64,000 bases of DNA. Source: Achromobacter kerstersii. Its GTDB lineage: Bacteria > Pseudomonadota > Gammaproteobacteria > Burkholderiales > Burkholderiaceae_B. The DNA is taken from contig NZ_CADIJQ010000006.1 of NCBI RefSeq assembly GCF_902859595.1, positions 248,001 through 312,000 on the forward strand, written 5' to 3'. The notes below the pieces were generated by a model that was not told the DNA's origin, searched no databases, and saw only the letters and a list, made by a program, of their open reading frames with translations. Position numbers and translations under genes: made by a program. Position 1 is the stretch's first letter, and every line of letters begins with the position of its first letter. Shown piece after piece: positions 17,609 to 27,743 of the stretch.

Positions 17609-18996
17609 TCCAAGCCACGCGCGGCTTGGATCAGCATCGCTTCGCTGCCCGCAGCGCCTAGCAGCTCCAAGCCGACCGGAATGCCGCCTGGCGTAAACCC
17701 GATCGGCACACTCAACGCCGGCAAGCCGGTTACGGCGGCCAGCAAGCCATTGCCGCCGCGTTGCGGCTCGCCCAATAGCACGGGCGCGCCGCGCACGCTG
17801 GGGTAGGCCAACATGTCCAGCGACCCCGATGCCAGCGCCGCCAAGACGTCCGCGCGAATCGCGTGCGCACGGTCAAGCGCGGCTTGACGTGCGCTGCCGT
17901 CCGCATCGCGCACGGCATTACGCTCGCGCAAAATCGCCACGACTTCCGGGTGCGGATACGCGCCGTCCAGGATGTCGTCCAGGCTGCGCACCGGCAACCC
18001 GACATCACGCAGACATTCGGCAAGCGCATCGCGGAACTCGTAGCCGGTGACATTCGCGGCCGCCAGCCGCGCATCATCCAACGCCATCGACACGGGCTGA
18101 ACGTGCGCGCCGTTCGCCTGCATGCGCGTCAAGGCGGCGCGCACGTGATCAGACACGTCGCGCTCTTGCTCCGCGCCGCCGTAAAGCGCATCAAGCATGC
18201 CGATGCGCCACGGCGAACCGGCCCGAGGCGCGCTCGCCGTTCCCGCATCCGGCCCCGCCATCACTGACCACAAGACCGCCAGATCATCCGCGCACCGCGC
18301 CATCGGCCCTACGGTATCCAGCGTAGGCGACAGCGGCACCACGCCTGCGGTGCTGCAACGGCCCGCCGTCGGACGCAAGCCCCACACTTGGTTGAATGCG
18401 GCCGGGATGCGGATGGAACCGCTGGTGTCGCTGCCGATCGCCACCGCCGCAAAGCTTGACGCCACCGCTACCGCGCTGCCGCCGCTGGACCCGCCCGGCA
18501 CGCGTGCCGCGTCATACGCGTTGCGCGTCCGGCCGGACAAGGACGACACATTGGTGATGCCGCAAGCCAGCTCGTGCAGCGTGGTCTTGCCCAGCACGAT
18601 CGCGCCCGCCTTACGTAGGCGCAGCACGACGTCCGCATCGTGCTCGGGCCGCCGTTGCGCCAAGGCCCGCGAGCCGGCCGTGGCGGGCATTCCCACGACG
18701 TCGATGTTGTCTTTGATCAGAACAGGAATGCCGTGCAGCGGGCCACGCCGCTGCCCCGCGCGCCGCTCTGCGTCGCGCAATGCGGCTTCGTCCGCGGCGT
18801 GCGGATTGATCGCCAGCACGGCGTTGAGCGCAGGCCCGTGCGGGTCATAAGCGGCGATGCGCGCCAGATAGGCGCGCACCAGATCGGCCGCAGTCAAGCT
18901 GCCCGCCGCCATCGCCGCTTGCAACGCGGCGACCGGCTGCCCGAATACCGCGTCGCCATCGGGCAATGGCCCCGCCAGCAAGCCCGGCCGGTTCAT
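17551..18996 (-). CDS. Amidase-signature family hydrolase, last gene of peptide ABC operon
   Basis: A 481-residue amidase with K95 in VLIKDNIDV, the GGSSGGS loop at 168-174, and nucleophile S194 in GSDTSGSIRIPA. The start MNRPGLLAG at 18996 overlaps the upstream ATPase stop (ATGA), which argues for this start rather than one 40 codons earlier. As the final gene of the second peptide-uptake operon it probably deamidates or cleaves the imported compound in the cytoplasm. The C-terminal half (VTGLPALSVPIGF) is typical of the family. It differs clearly in sequence from the neighbouring convergent amidase, so the pair is not a recent duplication. Confidence 0.9.
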   Translation of the reverse strand: MNRPGLLAGPLPDGDAVFGQPVAALQAAMAAGSLTAADLVRAYLARIAAYDPHGPALNAVLAINPHAADEAALRDAERRAGQRRGPLHGIPVLIKDNIDVVGMPATAGSRALAQRRPEHDADVVLRLRKAGAIVLGKTTLHELACGITNVSSLSGRTRNAYDAARVPGGSSGGSAVAVASSFAAVAIGSDTSGSIRIPAAFNQVWGLRPTAGRCSTAGVVPLSPTLDTVGPMARCADDLAVLWSVMAGPDAGTASAPRAGSPWRIGMLDALYGGAEQERDVSDHVRAALTRMQANGAHVQPVSMALDDARLAAANVTGYEFRDALAECLRDVGLPVRSLDDILDGAYPHPEVVAILRERNAVRDADGSARQAALDRAHAIRADVLAALASGSLDMLAYPSVRGAPVLLGEPQRGGNGLLAAVTGLPALSVPIGFTPGGIPVGLELLGAAGSEAMLIQAARGLDQGAGAGNACWSAAHASNA

Positions 18997-19996
18997 CGGA
19001 AATGGCACGCCACCCATTGCTGACCCGTGGCCGATGCAACGGGCCGTTCGGTCAGCGCGGGCTGCGTCTCGCGGCAAATGGGCTGCGCCAGCGGGCAGCG
19101 CGTATGAAAGCGGCAACCGCTGGGCGGGTTCGCGGGGCTGGGCGGATCACCTTGCAGCAGCTTGCGTTGCGCGGGCTTGTGCGGGTTGGGCACGGGCACG
19201 GCAGACAGCAGGATCTCGGTATAGGGATGCCGCGGCTGCGAGAACAGCGTATCGCGGTCAGCCACTTCAACAATGCGGCCCAGATACATCACGGCCACGC
19301 GGTGGCTGATGTGGCGCACCACGGCCAGGTCGTGCGCAACGAAGAGATAGGCGATGCCCATCTCTTGCTGCAAGTCCATCAGCAAGTTGATCACCTGCGC
19401 CTGCACCGACACATCCAACGCCGATACCGGTTCATCGCACACGATCAGCTTGGGCCGCAGCGCCAGCGCCCGCGCAATGCCCAGCCGCTGCCGCTGCCCG
19501 CCCGAAAATTCGTGCGGAAACTTCTTCATGGCTTCCGGACGCAGCCCGACCTTGCCGAACAGCCAGGCCAGCTCGTCCACGCGCGCACGGCCACCCGGCA
19601 TCGGATAGTTGCGCAGCGGCTCACCCACGATATCGCCCGCGGTCATGCGCGGGTTCAACGACGCGTAGGGGTCTTGGAAAATGATCTGCATGTCGCGCCG
19701 CCGGTTGCGCATCTGCTCCGGCGTCAGCGCCAGGATCTCTTCGCCTTCCAGTTTGACCGAGCCGGATGTCGGCTGAATCAGCCGCAAGACGGATTTGCCG
19801 GTGGTCGTCTTGCCGCAGCCGGACTCACCAACCAGCGCCAGCGTTTCGCCTCGCGCCACATTGAACGACACGCCATCCACCGCCTGGATGACCTTGCGGC
19901 GCGGCTTGAACCAGCCGCCCGCGCCGGGGTAGTGCATCTTCAAGTCGCGGACTTCTAGCAAAGGCGAAGCCGGCGCCGGTTGTTGCGTCAGGGCGC

Positions 19997-20000
<4 letters not shown>
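18993..20000 (-). CDS. Peptide ABC transporter ATP-binding protein (DppF/OppF type)
   Basis: A 335-residue ATPase with Walker A GESGCGKT (58-65), signature [15 protein letters not shown] and Walker [13 protein letters not shown]. The C-terminal cysteine-bearing tail [16 protein letters not shown], near residue 300, is standard for the Opp/Dpp group. It pairs with the DppD-type ATPase encoded just upstream (ATGA overlap) and drives the two permeases of this operon. Both ATPase sites look intact. Confidence 0.92.
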
Positions 20001-21070
<1,070 letters not shown>

Positions 21071-21079
21071 GGCGTCCTC

Positions 21080-21991
21080 CTAGCGTTGGTTGGTCAGGCG
21101 CGGGTCCAGCGCATCGCGCAGGCCGTCACCCATCAGGTTGATCGCCAGCACGGTGATGGCCAGCAGAATGCCCGGGTACAGGATGGTGTAGAACGCCACG
21201 GCCACATAGTTGCGCGCGTCGGCCATCATGTTGCCCCAGCTGGGCACCTGCGCCGGCACGCCGACGCCCAGGAACGACAAGACCGCTTCGGTCAGCACGG
21301 CGGTGGCCGCGATGAACGTGGCCTGCACCACCAGCGGCGTCACCATGTTCGGCAACACATGCCGGCGCAGGATCACCGGCAGACGCGTGCCGATGGCGTG
21401 CGCCGCTTCCACGTACAGCTGTTCGCGCAGCGTCAGCGCCAGCGAACGCACCAGCCGCACCACACGCGGCACCTGCGGAATCGCAATGGCGATGATCACC
21501 GTCGTGAGGCTGGCGCGTATCACCGCCATCAAGGCGATGGCCAGCAGGATGTCGGGGATGGCCATCATGCCGTCCATGATGCGCATGATGATGGCGTCGG
21601 CCCAGCGCACAAAGCCGGCCAAGAGCCCCAGCACCACGCCCAACAGCGTGGCCACCAGCGCAACCACAATCGCCACCACAAGCGACACGCGCCCGCCCCA
21701 CACAACGCGGCTGAACACATCGCGGCCCATCGCGTCGGTGCCGAAATAGTGCTGTGCCGATGGCGGCTTCAAGCGCTGCAAGGGGTTGATCGTGATGGGG
21801 TTGTGCGTGGCGATCCACGGCGCGGCAATCGACAGGCCCGCCACGATCAGCAGCAGCACCAAGCCAATGATCAGCGTCGGATGCTTGCGCACCCAGCGCC
21901 AGCGCCGGCCGCTGGCCGTCAAGGCCTCGTGCAGCAGAATGGGCGCTGCGGGCGCGGGGGCCGCAGCGTTGGAAAGGGAATTATCAGACAT
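21080..21991 (-). CDS. Peptide ABC transporter permease (DppC type)
   Basis: A 303-residue inner-membrane permease. Its cytoplasmic N-terminus is followed by a hydrophobic segment near residues 38-60, then the family block HYFGTDAMGRDVFSRVVWG. The coupling loop is YVEAAHAIGTRLPVILRRHVLP and the tail INLMGDGLRDALDPRL. It forms the channel with the DppB-type subunit encoded upstream. Confidence 0.92.
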   Translation of the reverse strand: MSDNSLSNAAAPAPAAPILLHEALTASGRRWRWVRKHPTLIIGLVLLLIVAGLSIAAPWIATHNPITINPLQRLKPPSAQHYFGTDAMGRDVFSRVVWGGRVSLVVAIVVALVATLLGVVLGLLAGFVRWADAIIMRIMDGMMAIPDILLAIALMAVIRASLTTVIIAIAIPQVPRVVRLVRSLALTLREQLYVEAAHAIGTRLPVILRRHVLPNMVTPLVVQATFIAATAVLTEAVLSFLGVGVPAQVPSWGNMMADARNYVAVAFYTILYPGILLAITVLAINLMGDGLRDALDPRLTNQR

Positions 21992-22010
21992 GGTGTTCTC
22001 CCGCGGCGGG

Positions 22011-22946
22011 TCAATAGCGGATACGCGGATCGAACAGCCGGTAGCTGAGGTCGATCAACAGATTGATCAGCACGTAGGCGCCGGCCGAAATCAGCAGCAC
22101 GCTCTGGATCACCGGATAGTCATGATGCTGAACGGCGTCGATCACCAGCCGGCCAATACCCGGAATGGCAAACACGGTTTCGGTCACGACCACGCCGCCA
22201 ATCAGCAGCGCGATGCCCACGCCCACCGTTGTCGCAATGGGAATGGCGGCATTGCGCAGCGCGTGCTCCAGCACCGGCAGCACCGCCAGGCCTTTGGCGC
22301 GCGCCGTGCGGATGTAGTCTTCGTGCAGCACTTCGACGACCGTCGCCCGCGTCATGCGCGTGATGAGCGCGATGTACACCAATGCCAGGTTGATGCACGG
22401 CAAGGTCAGGTTGCGCAGCCACGGCCCGACGCCTTGGGACAAACTGACGTAGCCCTGCACCGGCAGCCACTGCAACTTGACGGCAAAGCCGTAAATCAGC
22501 AGGTAGCCCACCAGAAACACCGGCAACGAAAACGCCAGCACCGCGAACAACATCACCAGGCGGTCGATCCAGGTGCCGGCGCGGTAGGCCGCCAGCACGC
22601 CCAGCGGCACCGCCACCAGAATCGACACCAGCATCGTGATGGCGGCAATCGACAACGTGGGTTCCACCCGCTGCGACAACAGCTGCGTCACCGGCACCTG
22701 AGTGAAGATGGAGGTGCCAAGATCGCCCTGCATCAGCTTGGCCGCCCACAGGCCAAACTGGCGCCACAGCGGCTCGTCCAGGCCCAGCGCCGTGTGCAGC
22801 TTGGCGATGTCCTCGGCAGTGGCGAAGTCGCCGGCAATCAACGCCGCCGGGTCGCCGGGCGACAGGTGGATGAGCAGGAACACGATCACTGCCACCACCG
22901 CCATGACAGGCACGATGGCCAGCACGCGCCGAATGATGTAACCCAT
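22011..22946 (-). CDS. Peptide ABC transporter permease (DppB type)
   Basis: A 311-residue permease beginning MGYIIRRVLAIVPVMAVVAV, the first membrane segment. The family blocks HLSPGDPAALIAGDFATAEDI and RTARAKGLAVLPVLEHALRNA are present, and it ends LSYRLFDPRIRY. About six membrane segments are visible. It lies 31 bases after the solute-binding-protein gene and 19 before the DppC-type gene, all on the same strand. Confidence 0.92.
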   Translation of the reverse strand: MGYIIRRVLAIVPVMAVVAVIVFLLIHLSPGDPAALIAGDFATAEDIAKLHTALGLDEPLWRQFGLWAAKLMQGDLGTSIFTQVPVTQLLSQRVEPTLSIAAITMLVSILVAVPLGVLAAYRAGTWIDRLVMLFAVLAFSLPVFLVGYLLIYGFAVKLQWLPVQGYVSLSQGVGPWLRNLTLPCINLALVYIALITRMTRATVVEVLHEDYIRTARAKGLAVLPVLEHALRNAAIPIATTVGVGIALLIGGVVVTETVFAIPGIGRLVIDAVQHHDYPVIQSVLLISAGAYVLINLLIDLSYRLFDPRIRY

Positions 22947-22977
22947 AGTTGTCTCGCGTATCGGTAACGGCGGCGGA

Positions 22978-24570
22978 CTACTTGTCCAGCACCCAAAGGT
23001 TCGGCAAGCTCCAGATCTTGTCCGCGTGCTTCAGGCTGTTATGCGCGGCGAAAGCGCGCGAATACTGGCCGATGGAAATCACGGGGAAGACTTCGTAGAC
23101 GCGTTCCTGGAACTGATCCAGCACGCGCTTGCGCTCGTCCGAACTGGTGGCGGAAATCCACTGCTCGCGCAGCTCATCCAGCTTCTTGTCGCACGGCCAG
23201 CCCGGCAGGCTGTTGCCGCACACCGCGCCCAGATACGTGTTGCTGATGGGCGAGTCCACGTTGAACTCGGAGGCCGCCGACAGGAAGATGTTCCAGCCGC
23301 CCTTGTCCAGCGTTTCTTTGCGGGCGCGGCGGGCGGTCAGCGTGGCCCAGTCCATCGACTGAATGTCCAGGTTGACGCCGATGTCCTGCAAGGCCTGAAT
23401 GGCGACCAGCGTGGCGGAATTCAGATAGGCCAGATCGGTCGGCAACAGAATCGCCAGCTTCTCGCCCTTGTAGCCCGCTTCGGCCAGCAGCTTCTTGGCC
23501 AGCGCCGGGTCGGGTTTGGCGTAAGGCGCCGCGCCGGCCGTGCTGTCGTTGGGGCCGCCGCAGATGAAGACCGTGGCGCAGTACTTCATGCGCAAGTCGT
23601 CCGGGTAGCCCATGGCGGCCGTGAACTTGTCTTGATCCACCAGATGCGCAATGGCTTGGCGCGCCTTCGGGTTGTCAAACGGCGGCATGGATTGGTTCAG
23701 GATGATGTAGCCCTGAGCGCGTTCCAACACGCCGATCTTCACGTTCTTGTTGGCGCGCAATGCGTCGATGTAATCGGCGGGCGCCTGCTCGATCATGTCG
23801 ACTTCGCCGTTGGTCAGTGCGGCCGTTGCGCTGTTGGAGTCGGGCAGCACGCGCCATTCCACGCGGCCAATGTGCGGCGTCTTGTCGCCTGCGAGTCCGT
23901 CTGCGGGCGCCTTGGGGCCGATGTAGTGCGGGTTCTTTTCGAACACGATCTTGCTGCCCGGCACCCATTCATCGCGCTTGAACACGTAAGGGCCAGAGCC
24001 CACCACTTCGGTCAAGGGGCGGGTCGCCGGCTGAGACGCCAGGCGCTTGGGCAGGATGAACGCGGGGTAGCTGGACACCTTCGCCAAGCCGTCCAGCACC
24101 ATGTCGAAGGGCTGGGTCAGCGTCAGCTTGAAGCGCGTGTCGTCCAGCGCTTCCCATTTGCCGCCGGCGCGCGTGATGGCCTGCCCGATGTTGTCGCGGG
24201 CCGACCAGCGTTCCAGCGACGCGATGACATCCGCCGTGGTCAGCGGCTGGCCGTCGCTGAATTTCAAGCCGGGCAGAAGCGTGAACGTCCACGTCTTCTT
24301 GTCGTCGCTGGCCTCGTACTTCTCAACCATCTGCGGCTGCGGCTTGCTGTGCGTATCCATCGCGAACAGCGTGTCGTAGACCATGTAGCCGAAGTTGCGC
24401 GTGATGTAGGCGGTGGTGAAGGTGGGGTCCAGCACCTTCAGATCGGCGTGTGGCACGATGCGCAACGTCTTGGGCGACGTATTGGCTTGCGCGTGCGCGG
24501 TTGCCGCACCCAGGGTGCAGGCCAGCGCCAGCGTCGTCGTCGAGAACAGGCAAAGCAGGCGGTTTTTCAT
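22978..24570 (-). CDS. Peptide ABC transporter solute-binding protein
   Basis: A 530-residue periplasmic binding protein of family 5 with a signal peptide, MKNRLLCLFSTTTLALACTL, cleaved near ATAHAQA. Family blocks include DLKVLDPTFTTAYITRNFGY, KTWTFTLLPGLKFSDGQPLT and VGSGPYVFKRDEWVPGSKI. It delivers substrate to the two permeases downstream. Its closest partner gene is the M81 peptidase upstream in the operon, which suggests the cargo is a short peptide, possibly with unusual or D-residues. The hairpin between the peptidase and this gene may adjust relative expression. Confidence 0.9.
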   Translation of the reverse strand: MKNRLLCLFSTTTLALACTLGAATAHAQANTSPKTLRIVPHADLKVLDPTFTTAYITRNFGYMVYDTLFAMDTHSKPQPQMVEKYEASDDKKTWTFTLLPGLKFSDGQPLTTADVIASLERWSARDNIGQAITRAGGKWEALDDTRFKLTLTQPFDMVLDGLAKVSSYPAFILPKRLASQPATRPLTEVVGSGPYVFKRDEWVPGSKIVFEKNPHYIGPKAPADGLAGDKTPHIGRVEWRVLPDSNSATAALTNGEVDMIEQAPADYIDALRANKNVKIGVLERAQGYIILNQSMPPFDNPKARQAIAHLVDQDKFTAAMGYPDDLRMKYCATVFICGGPNDSTAGAAPYAKPDPALAKKLLAEAGYKGEKLAILLPTDLAYLNSATLVAIQALQDIGVNLDIQSMDWATLTARRARKETLDKGGWNIFLSAASEFNVDSPISNTYLGAVCGNSLPGWPCDKKLDELREQWISATSSDERKRVLDQFQERVYEVFPVISIGQYSRAFAAHNSLKHADKIWSLPNLWVLDK

Positions 24571-24601
24571 CGCACTAGGCTCCCATCAAATTGGTGGATT
24601 C

Positions 24602-24621
24602 GCCGGCGGCTTCGCGCCGGC
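24602..24621 (-). other. Stem-loop between M81 peptidase and solute-binding-protein genes
   Basis: GCCGGCG and CGCCGGC arms (7 bp) with a 6-base loop lie seven bases beyond the M81 stop, in the leader of the binding-protein gene. There is no T-run. It could tune the ratio of peptidase to binding protein by protecting the downstream message or causing partial termination. Confidence 0.45.
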
Positions 24622-24627
24622 AGGATC

Positions 24628-26067
24628 TTAAAGCGGCCACTTCGGCAGCCGGATGTTGCGATACGTCAGCGTCTTCCAATCCGGCGTGGCAACGCCTTTG
24701 CCGCCCACATAGATGATGTGGCGCGCCACTTTGGAGAACGACGCGTGGAAGTGCTGCGCGGACTTGACCACGATGATCTTCTTGGCCGCCAGATCGCATT
24801 CCAGCTGCGTGAAAAGATCCATATTGATGGCCTGGTTGCGCACGGAAGTCAGCACGATCTGGATGCCCTGCGCCTCGACCAGCACGCAGTCGCCCATCGG
24901 CGCGGGCGCGCCAGACAGGCCGGTCATCACCATTTCGGGCTGCACGGCAAGCACCGTGCAACGCAGGTCGACGGGGTCACCCGATAGCGGGCCGACCTTG
25001 CCGCCGATGCGCAGGGCCAGCTCGGCGCCCACGCCCGCATCGAACGCGATGCGCGCGGCAACCGGGTCCCACATGGGCCCCAGCGCCGCATTCGCGATGC
25101 CGCGCTCAAGCATGCGGCGCAACACGAAGGTGGCGTCGCCCGGCGCGCCGCTGCCCGGGTTATCGGGCCGGTCGGCCAACACTACCGGGCCGCCATCGAA
25201 CGCCAACGCTTCGTCCAACGCTTCATCCACGCTGCGGTAAGGCACCATCAGTTGCTCACGCATGCCGATCAGTTCGTCGGCAAGCGTGCGTGCAAGCGTT
25301 TGCGCCGCGGCCGCATCACCGTCTGCATAGACCAGCACCTTGGTGCCCATCTCGGGCACGTCACCGGTGGCGAAGCCTTGCGCGGCCGAGATCGACAGAA
25401 TGCCGTCGCGCCCTTCCAGCGCCTTGATGCGGCTGACAAAGCCACGCGCCGGTTCGCGCGTGGTGTGCATGGGCACGATCATCTGGCAGTCGACCAGCGC
25501 CGCCACAGGCCGCGTGCGGCGGGCGTGCGCGTCCAGGCACAAGGCCAGCAGGTCTTCTGCGCGTTCGCGGATGTCGGTGTGCGGATATTCCTTGAATAGC
25601 ACCAGCACCGTCGCCTGTTCCACCATCAGCGGCGTCAGGTGCGCGTGCGGGTCCAGCTCGGCGCCCACGATGACATCGGGGCCAACCAGCGCACGCACGC
25701 GTTGCAGGATGTCGCCTTCGCAGTCGTCGTAGCCATCGGCCACCATGGCGCCATGCAGGCCCAGCAGCACCATGTCCACGGGCAGCGCGGCGCGCAGGTC
25801 CGACAGAATTTGGTCGCGCAAGGTTTCGTAGGCGGCGCGCGTCGTGTTGCCCCCCGGTTGTGCCGAAGCGACCAACCCTTCCACCAGCGTCCAGCCGGCT
25901 TCGCGGCCCTGCAAACGCGCCACATAGAGCGGCGCGCCTGCGAAGGTGACGGAATCGGGGTGCGTGCCCGCCGGGTAGTAGTCGCGCTCTTGAAAGGCGG
26001 CAAGACTGGTGGGCATGGGCGCGAAGGTGTTGGTCTCGGTGCCAAGACCGGCGCTGAAGACCTTCAT
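24628..26067 (-). CDS. M81-family (MlrC-like) zinc metallopeptidase, copy A
   Basis: A 479-residue protein of peptidase family M81 (DUF1485 plus MlrC C-terminal domain), as in microcystinase C. MlrC cleaves linearised, D-residue-containing peptides. Likely metal ligands are E11 (GTETNTF), H105 (LGLHGAM), D139 and H141 (ELDPHAH), and H163 (EYPHTD). From memory these keep the relative spacing of the MlrC metal site. Homologues are often beside Dpp-type transporter genes, and here the gene heads such an operon. GGGAG precedes the ATG. No signal peptide, so cleavage is cytoplasmic after import. A close paralogue (copy B) lies 1.7 kb away on the other strand. Confidence 0.88.
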   Translation of the reverse strand: MKVFSAGLGTETNTFAPMPTSLAAFQERDYYPAGTHPDSVTFAGAPLYVARLQGREAGWTLVEGLVASAQPGGNTTRAAYETLRDQILSDLRAALPVDMVLLGLHGAMVADGYDDCEGDILQRVRALVGPDVIVGAELDPHAHLTPLMVEQATVLVLFKEYPHTDIRERAEDLLALCLDAHARRTRPVAALVDCQMIVPMHTTREPARGFVSRIKALEGRDGILSISAAQGFATGDVPEMGTKVLVYADGDAAAAQTLARTLADELIGMREQLMVPYRSVDEALDEALAFDGGPVVLADRPDNPGSGAPGDATFVLRRMLERGIANAALGPMWDPVAARIAFDAGVGAELALRIGGKVGPLSGDPVDLRCTVLAVQPEMVMTGLSGAPAPMGDCVLVEAQGIQIVLTSVRNQAINMDLFTQLECDLAAKKIIVVKSAQHFHASFSKVARHIIYVGGKGVATPDWKTLTYRNIRLPKWPL

Positions 26068-26258
26068 GGCTGCGCTCCCGGACAGGCTGGCGCAAGCGCC
26101 GCGGCACGCGCGGCGATCCGGTAAGACGTCATCATTTCCCCTTGTATAGGCCGGTTATCCGTCATCGCCTGCCTGGTCAACAAGGTGGCGCTGCGTTCCG
26201 TATGCGGATCATCGGCGGCCGGGCACCCGCGGCACAAATAGCTAACGTGCGGCTATGG

Positions 26259-26273
26259 ATAACCCAAGGTTAT
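26259..26273. promoter_or_regulatory. LysR-type operator candidate, ATAACC-N3-GGTTAT
   Basis: A perfect 15-base palindrome, ATAACCCAAGGTTAT, that obeys T-N11-A. It lies 192 bases from each of the two divergent start codons. The arms ATAAC and GTTAT are the same as in the palindrome upstream of the first peptide operon (8138-8152), which suggests a common regulator. Confidence 0.6.
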
Positions 26274-26368
26274 GGTGTGCGCGTTTTTCGGGAAAAAAGC
26301 GGGGGAAATGCCCCAGAGGTGTGCGTGCGCTAGGGAAAACGATAGGGCGGCAACGCGTCGCCACACAC

Positions 26369-26383
26369 ATATCGCAAGGTTAT
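26369..26383. promoter_or_regulatory. Second, imperfect copy of the ATAAC-N5-GTTAT box
   Basis: ATATCGCAAGGTTAT matches the box at 26259 in 13 of 15 positions and shares the flanking CAAGGTTATGG. It lies 82 bases before the dadA-like start. LysR proteins usually bind a strong recognition site and a weaker activation site, which this pair could be, although 110 bases apart is wider than usual. Confidence 0.45.
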
Positions 26384-26464
26384 GGATAGCGCGTGTTTTG
26401 GAATTTGCTCAGCCACACACACGCGGCTCAGAATCGTGCCCTACCTGAACCTACGAGGCGAGTC

Positions 26465-27712
26465 ATGCGGGTATGCGTAATTGGGGCGGGCGTGGTCGGC
26501 GTTACGACGGCGCACCTGCTATCGCGGGCGGGCCACGAGGTCACGCTGGTGGACGAACGCGCGGAGCCGGCGCTGGGCAGCAGCTTCGCCAACGGCGGGC
26601 AGCTCAGCTATAGCTATGTGGCGCCGCTTGCCGGCCCGGGCGCATTGGCGGACATGCCGGGCTGGTTGTTCCGGCGCGATTCGCCGCTGCGATTGCGCTA
26701 TCGCTTCGACCCGTCGCAATGGTTCTGGCTGGCGGGATTTTTGCGGGCGTGCCGCGCATCGGTGTCGCGCGCATCCACCGCGCAATTGCTATCGCTGTCT
26801 TATCTCAGCCGCGACACCTTGCACGCCTTGCTGGCGGAAGCGCCCATGGATTTCGGCTTGTCCCGAACCGGCAAGCTCATCGTGTTTCGGGACGCCGCGC
26901 AGCTGGAGAAGGCCGCCGCGCTGGTGCGCTACCAGGCCGAGCACGGCACGGACCAGCGCGTGCTCTCGCGTGACGAGACGCTGGCGGCCGAGCCCGCCCT
27001 TGCCGGCATGGGCGCGCGCATTGCGGGCGCCGTCTATACCCCCAGCGAAGAAACGGCCGACTGCCATCGCTTTACCGCTGCGCTATTCCAGCGGCTGCAC
27101 AGCGCGGGGAACGTAAGCGTCCACATGAACACCCGCGTGCAAGGCTTGCGGCGCGAACGCGGCCGCATTGTCGCCGCGCAGACTCAAGCGGGCGACGTGC
27201 AGGCGGATGCGTTCGTTGTGGCCTCCGGCATCGGCAGCCGGCCGCTGCTGGCGGCGTTGGGCCAGCGCGTGCCGCTCTACCCGCTCAAGGGCTACAGCCT
27301 GAGCGTGCCGATCACCGCTGACACCGCCGATATCCCGGCCATCAGCGTCACCGACTACGAACGGCGCATCGTTTACGCGCGCCTGGGCAATGTGCTGCGC
27401 ATCGCAGCCATGGTCGACATCGGCGCCAAGCACGCGGACGTTGACGCATCGCGGCTGGCGACGTTGCGGGGTCAGGTAGGCGAAGCGTTTCCCCGGCTGG
27501 ACCTGACGCGCGCGTTGGCTTGGGCGGGCGTGCGCCCCGCCACGCCAACCAGCAAGCCGCTTATTGGCAAGAGCCGCGCCGCCAGCAACCTGTGGCTGAA
27601 CATCGGCCAAGGCGCGTTGGGCTTCACGCTGGCCTGCGGCAGCGCGGCCTTGTTGACCGCGCAAATGAGCGGCAGCGCCTTGCCCATCGACGCCGCGCCG
27701 TTTCAACCCTGA
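26465..27712 (+). CDS. dadA: D-amino-acid dehydrogenase family flavoprotein (DadA-like)
   Basis: A 415-residue FAD-dependent oxidoreductase of the DadA type, which oxidises D-amino acids to 2-oxo acids and ammonia at the inner face of the membrane. The FAD loop GAGVVG (residues 7-12) follows MRVCVI, and ERAEPALGSSFANGGQLSYS matches the DadA block after it. The C-terminal FAD-contacting part is GVRPATPTSKPLIG. Start MRVCVIGAG at 26465 is preceded by GAGG. It is divergent from the peptide operon and followed 31 bases later by M81 copy B, so it likely consumes D-residues freed by the peptidases. Identity as true DadA is not certain; a glycine-oxidase-like substrate is possible. Confidence 0.85.
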   Translation: MRVCVIGAGVVGVTTAHLLSRAGHEVTLVDERAEPALGSSFANGGQLSYSYVAPLAGPGALADMPGWLFRRDSPLRLRYRFDPSQWFWLAGFLRACRASVSRASTAQLLSLSYLSRDTLHALLAEAPMDFGLSRTGKLIVFRDAAQLEKAAALVRYQAEHGTDQRVLSRDETLAAEPALAGMGARIAGAVYTPSEETADCHRFTAALFQRLHSAGNVSVHMNTRVQGLRRERGRIVAAQTQAGDVQADAFVVASGIGSRPLLAALGQRVPLYPLKGYSLSVPITADTADIPAISVTDYERRIVYARLGNVLRIAAMVDIGAKHADVDASRLATLRGQVGEAFPRLDLTRALAWAGVRPATPTSKPLIGKSRAASNLWLNIGQGALGFTLACGSAALLTAQMSGSALPIDAAPFQP

Positions 27713-27743
27713 ACGGGCGCCGCGCGCGCCTTGGAGCCGTCTC

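Larger units (their letters stand above)
26068..26464. other. Divergent control region between M81 copy A and dadA-like gene
   Basis: Nearly 400 bases without a supported gene. It holds two related 15-base palindromes (listed separately), an extra inverted repeat ATAGC-N9-GCTAT at 26238-26256, and a repeated CAAGGTTATGG. On the left-going strand, TTGACC (26175-26180) and GATAAC (26154-26159) could be a weak promoter with a short 15-base spacer. It is the shared promoter region for peptide uptake and D-amino-acid oxidation genes. Confidence 0.6.
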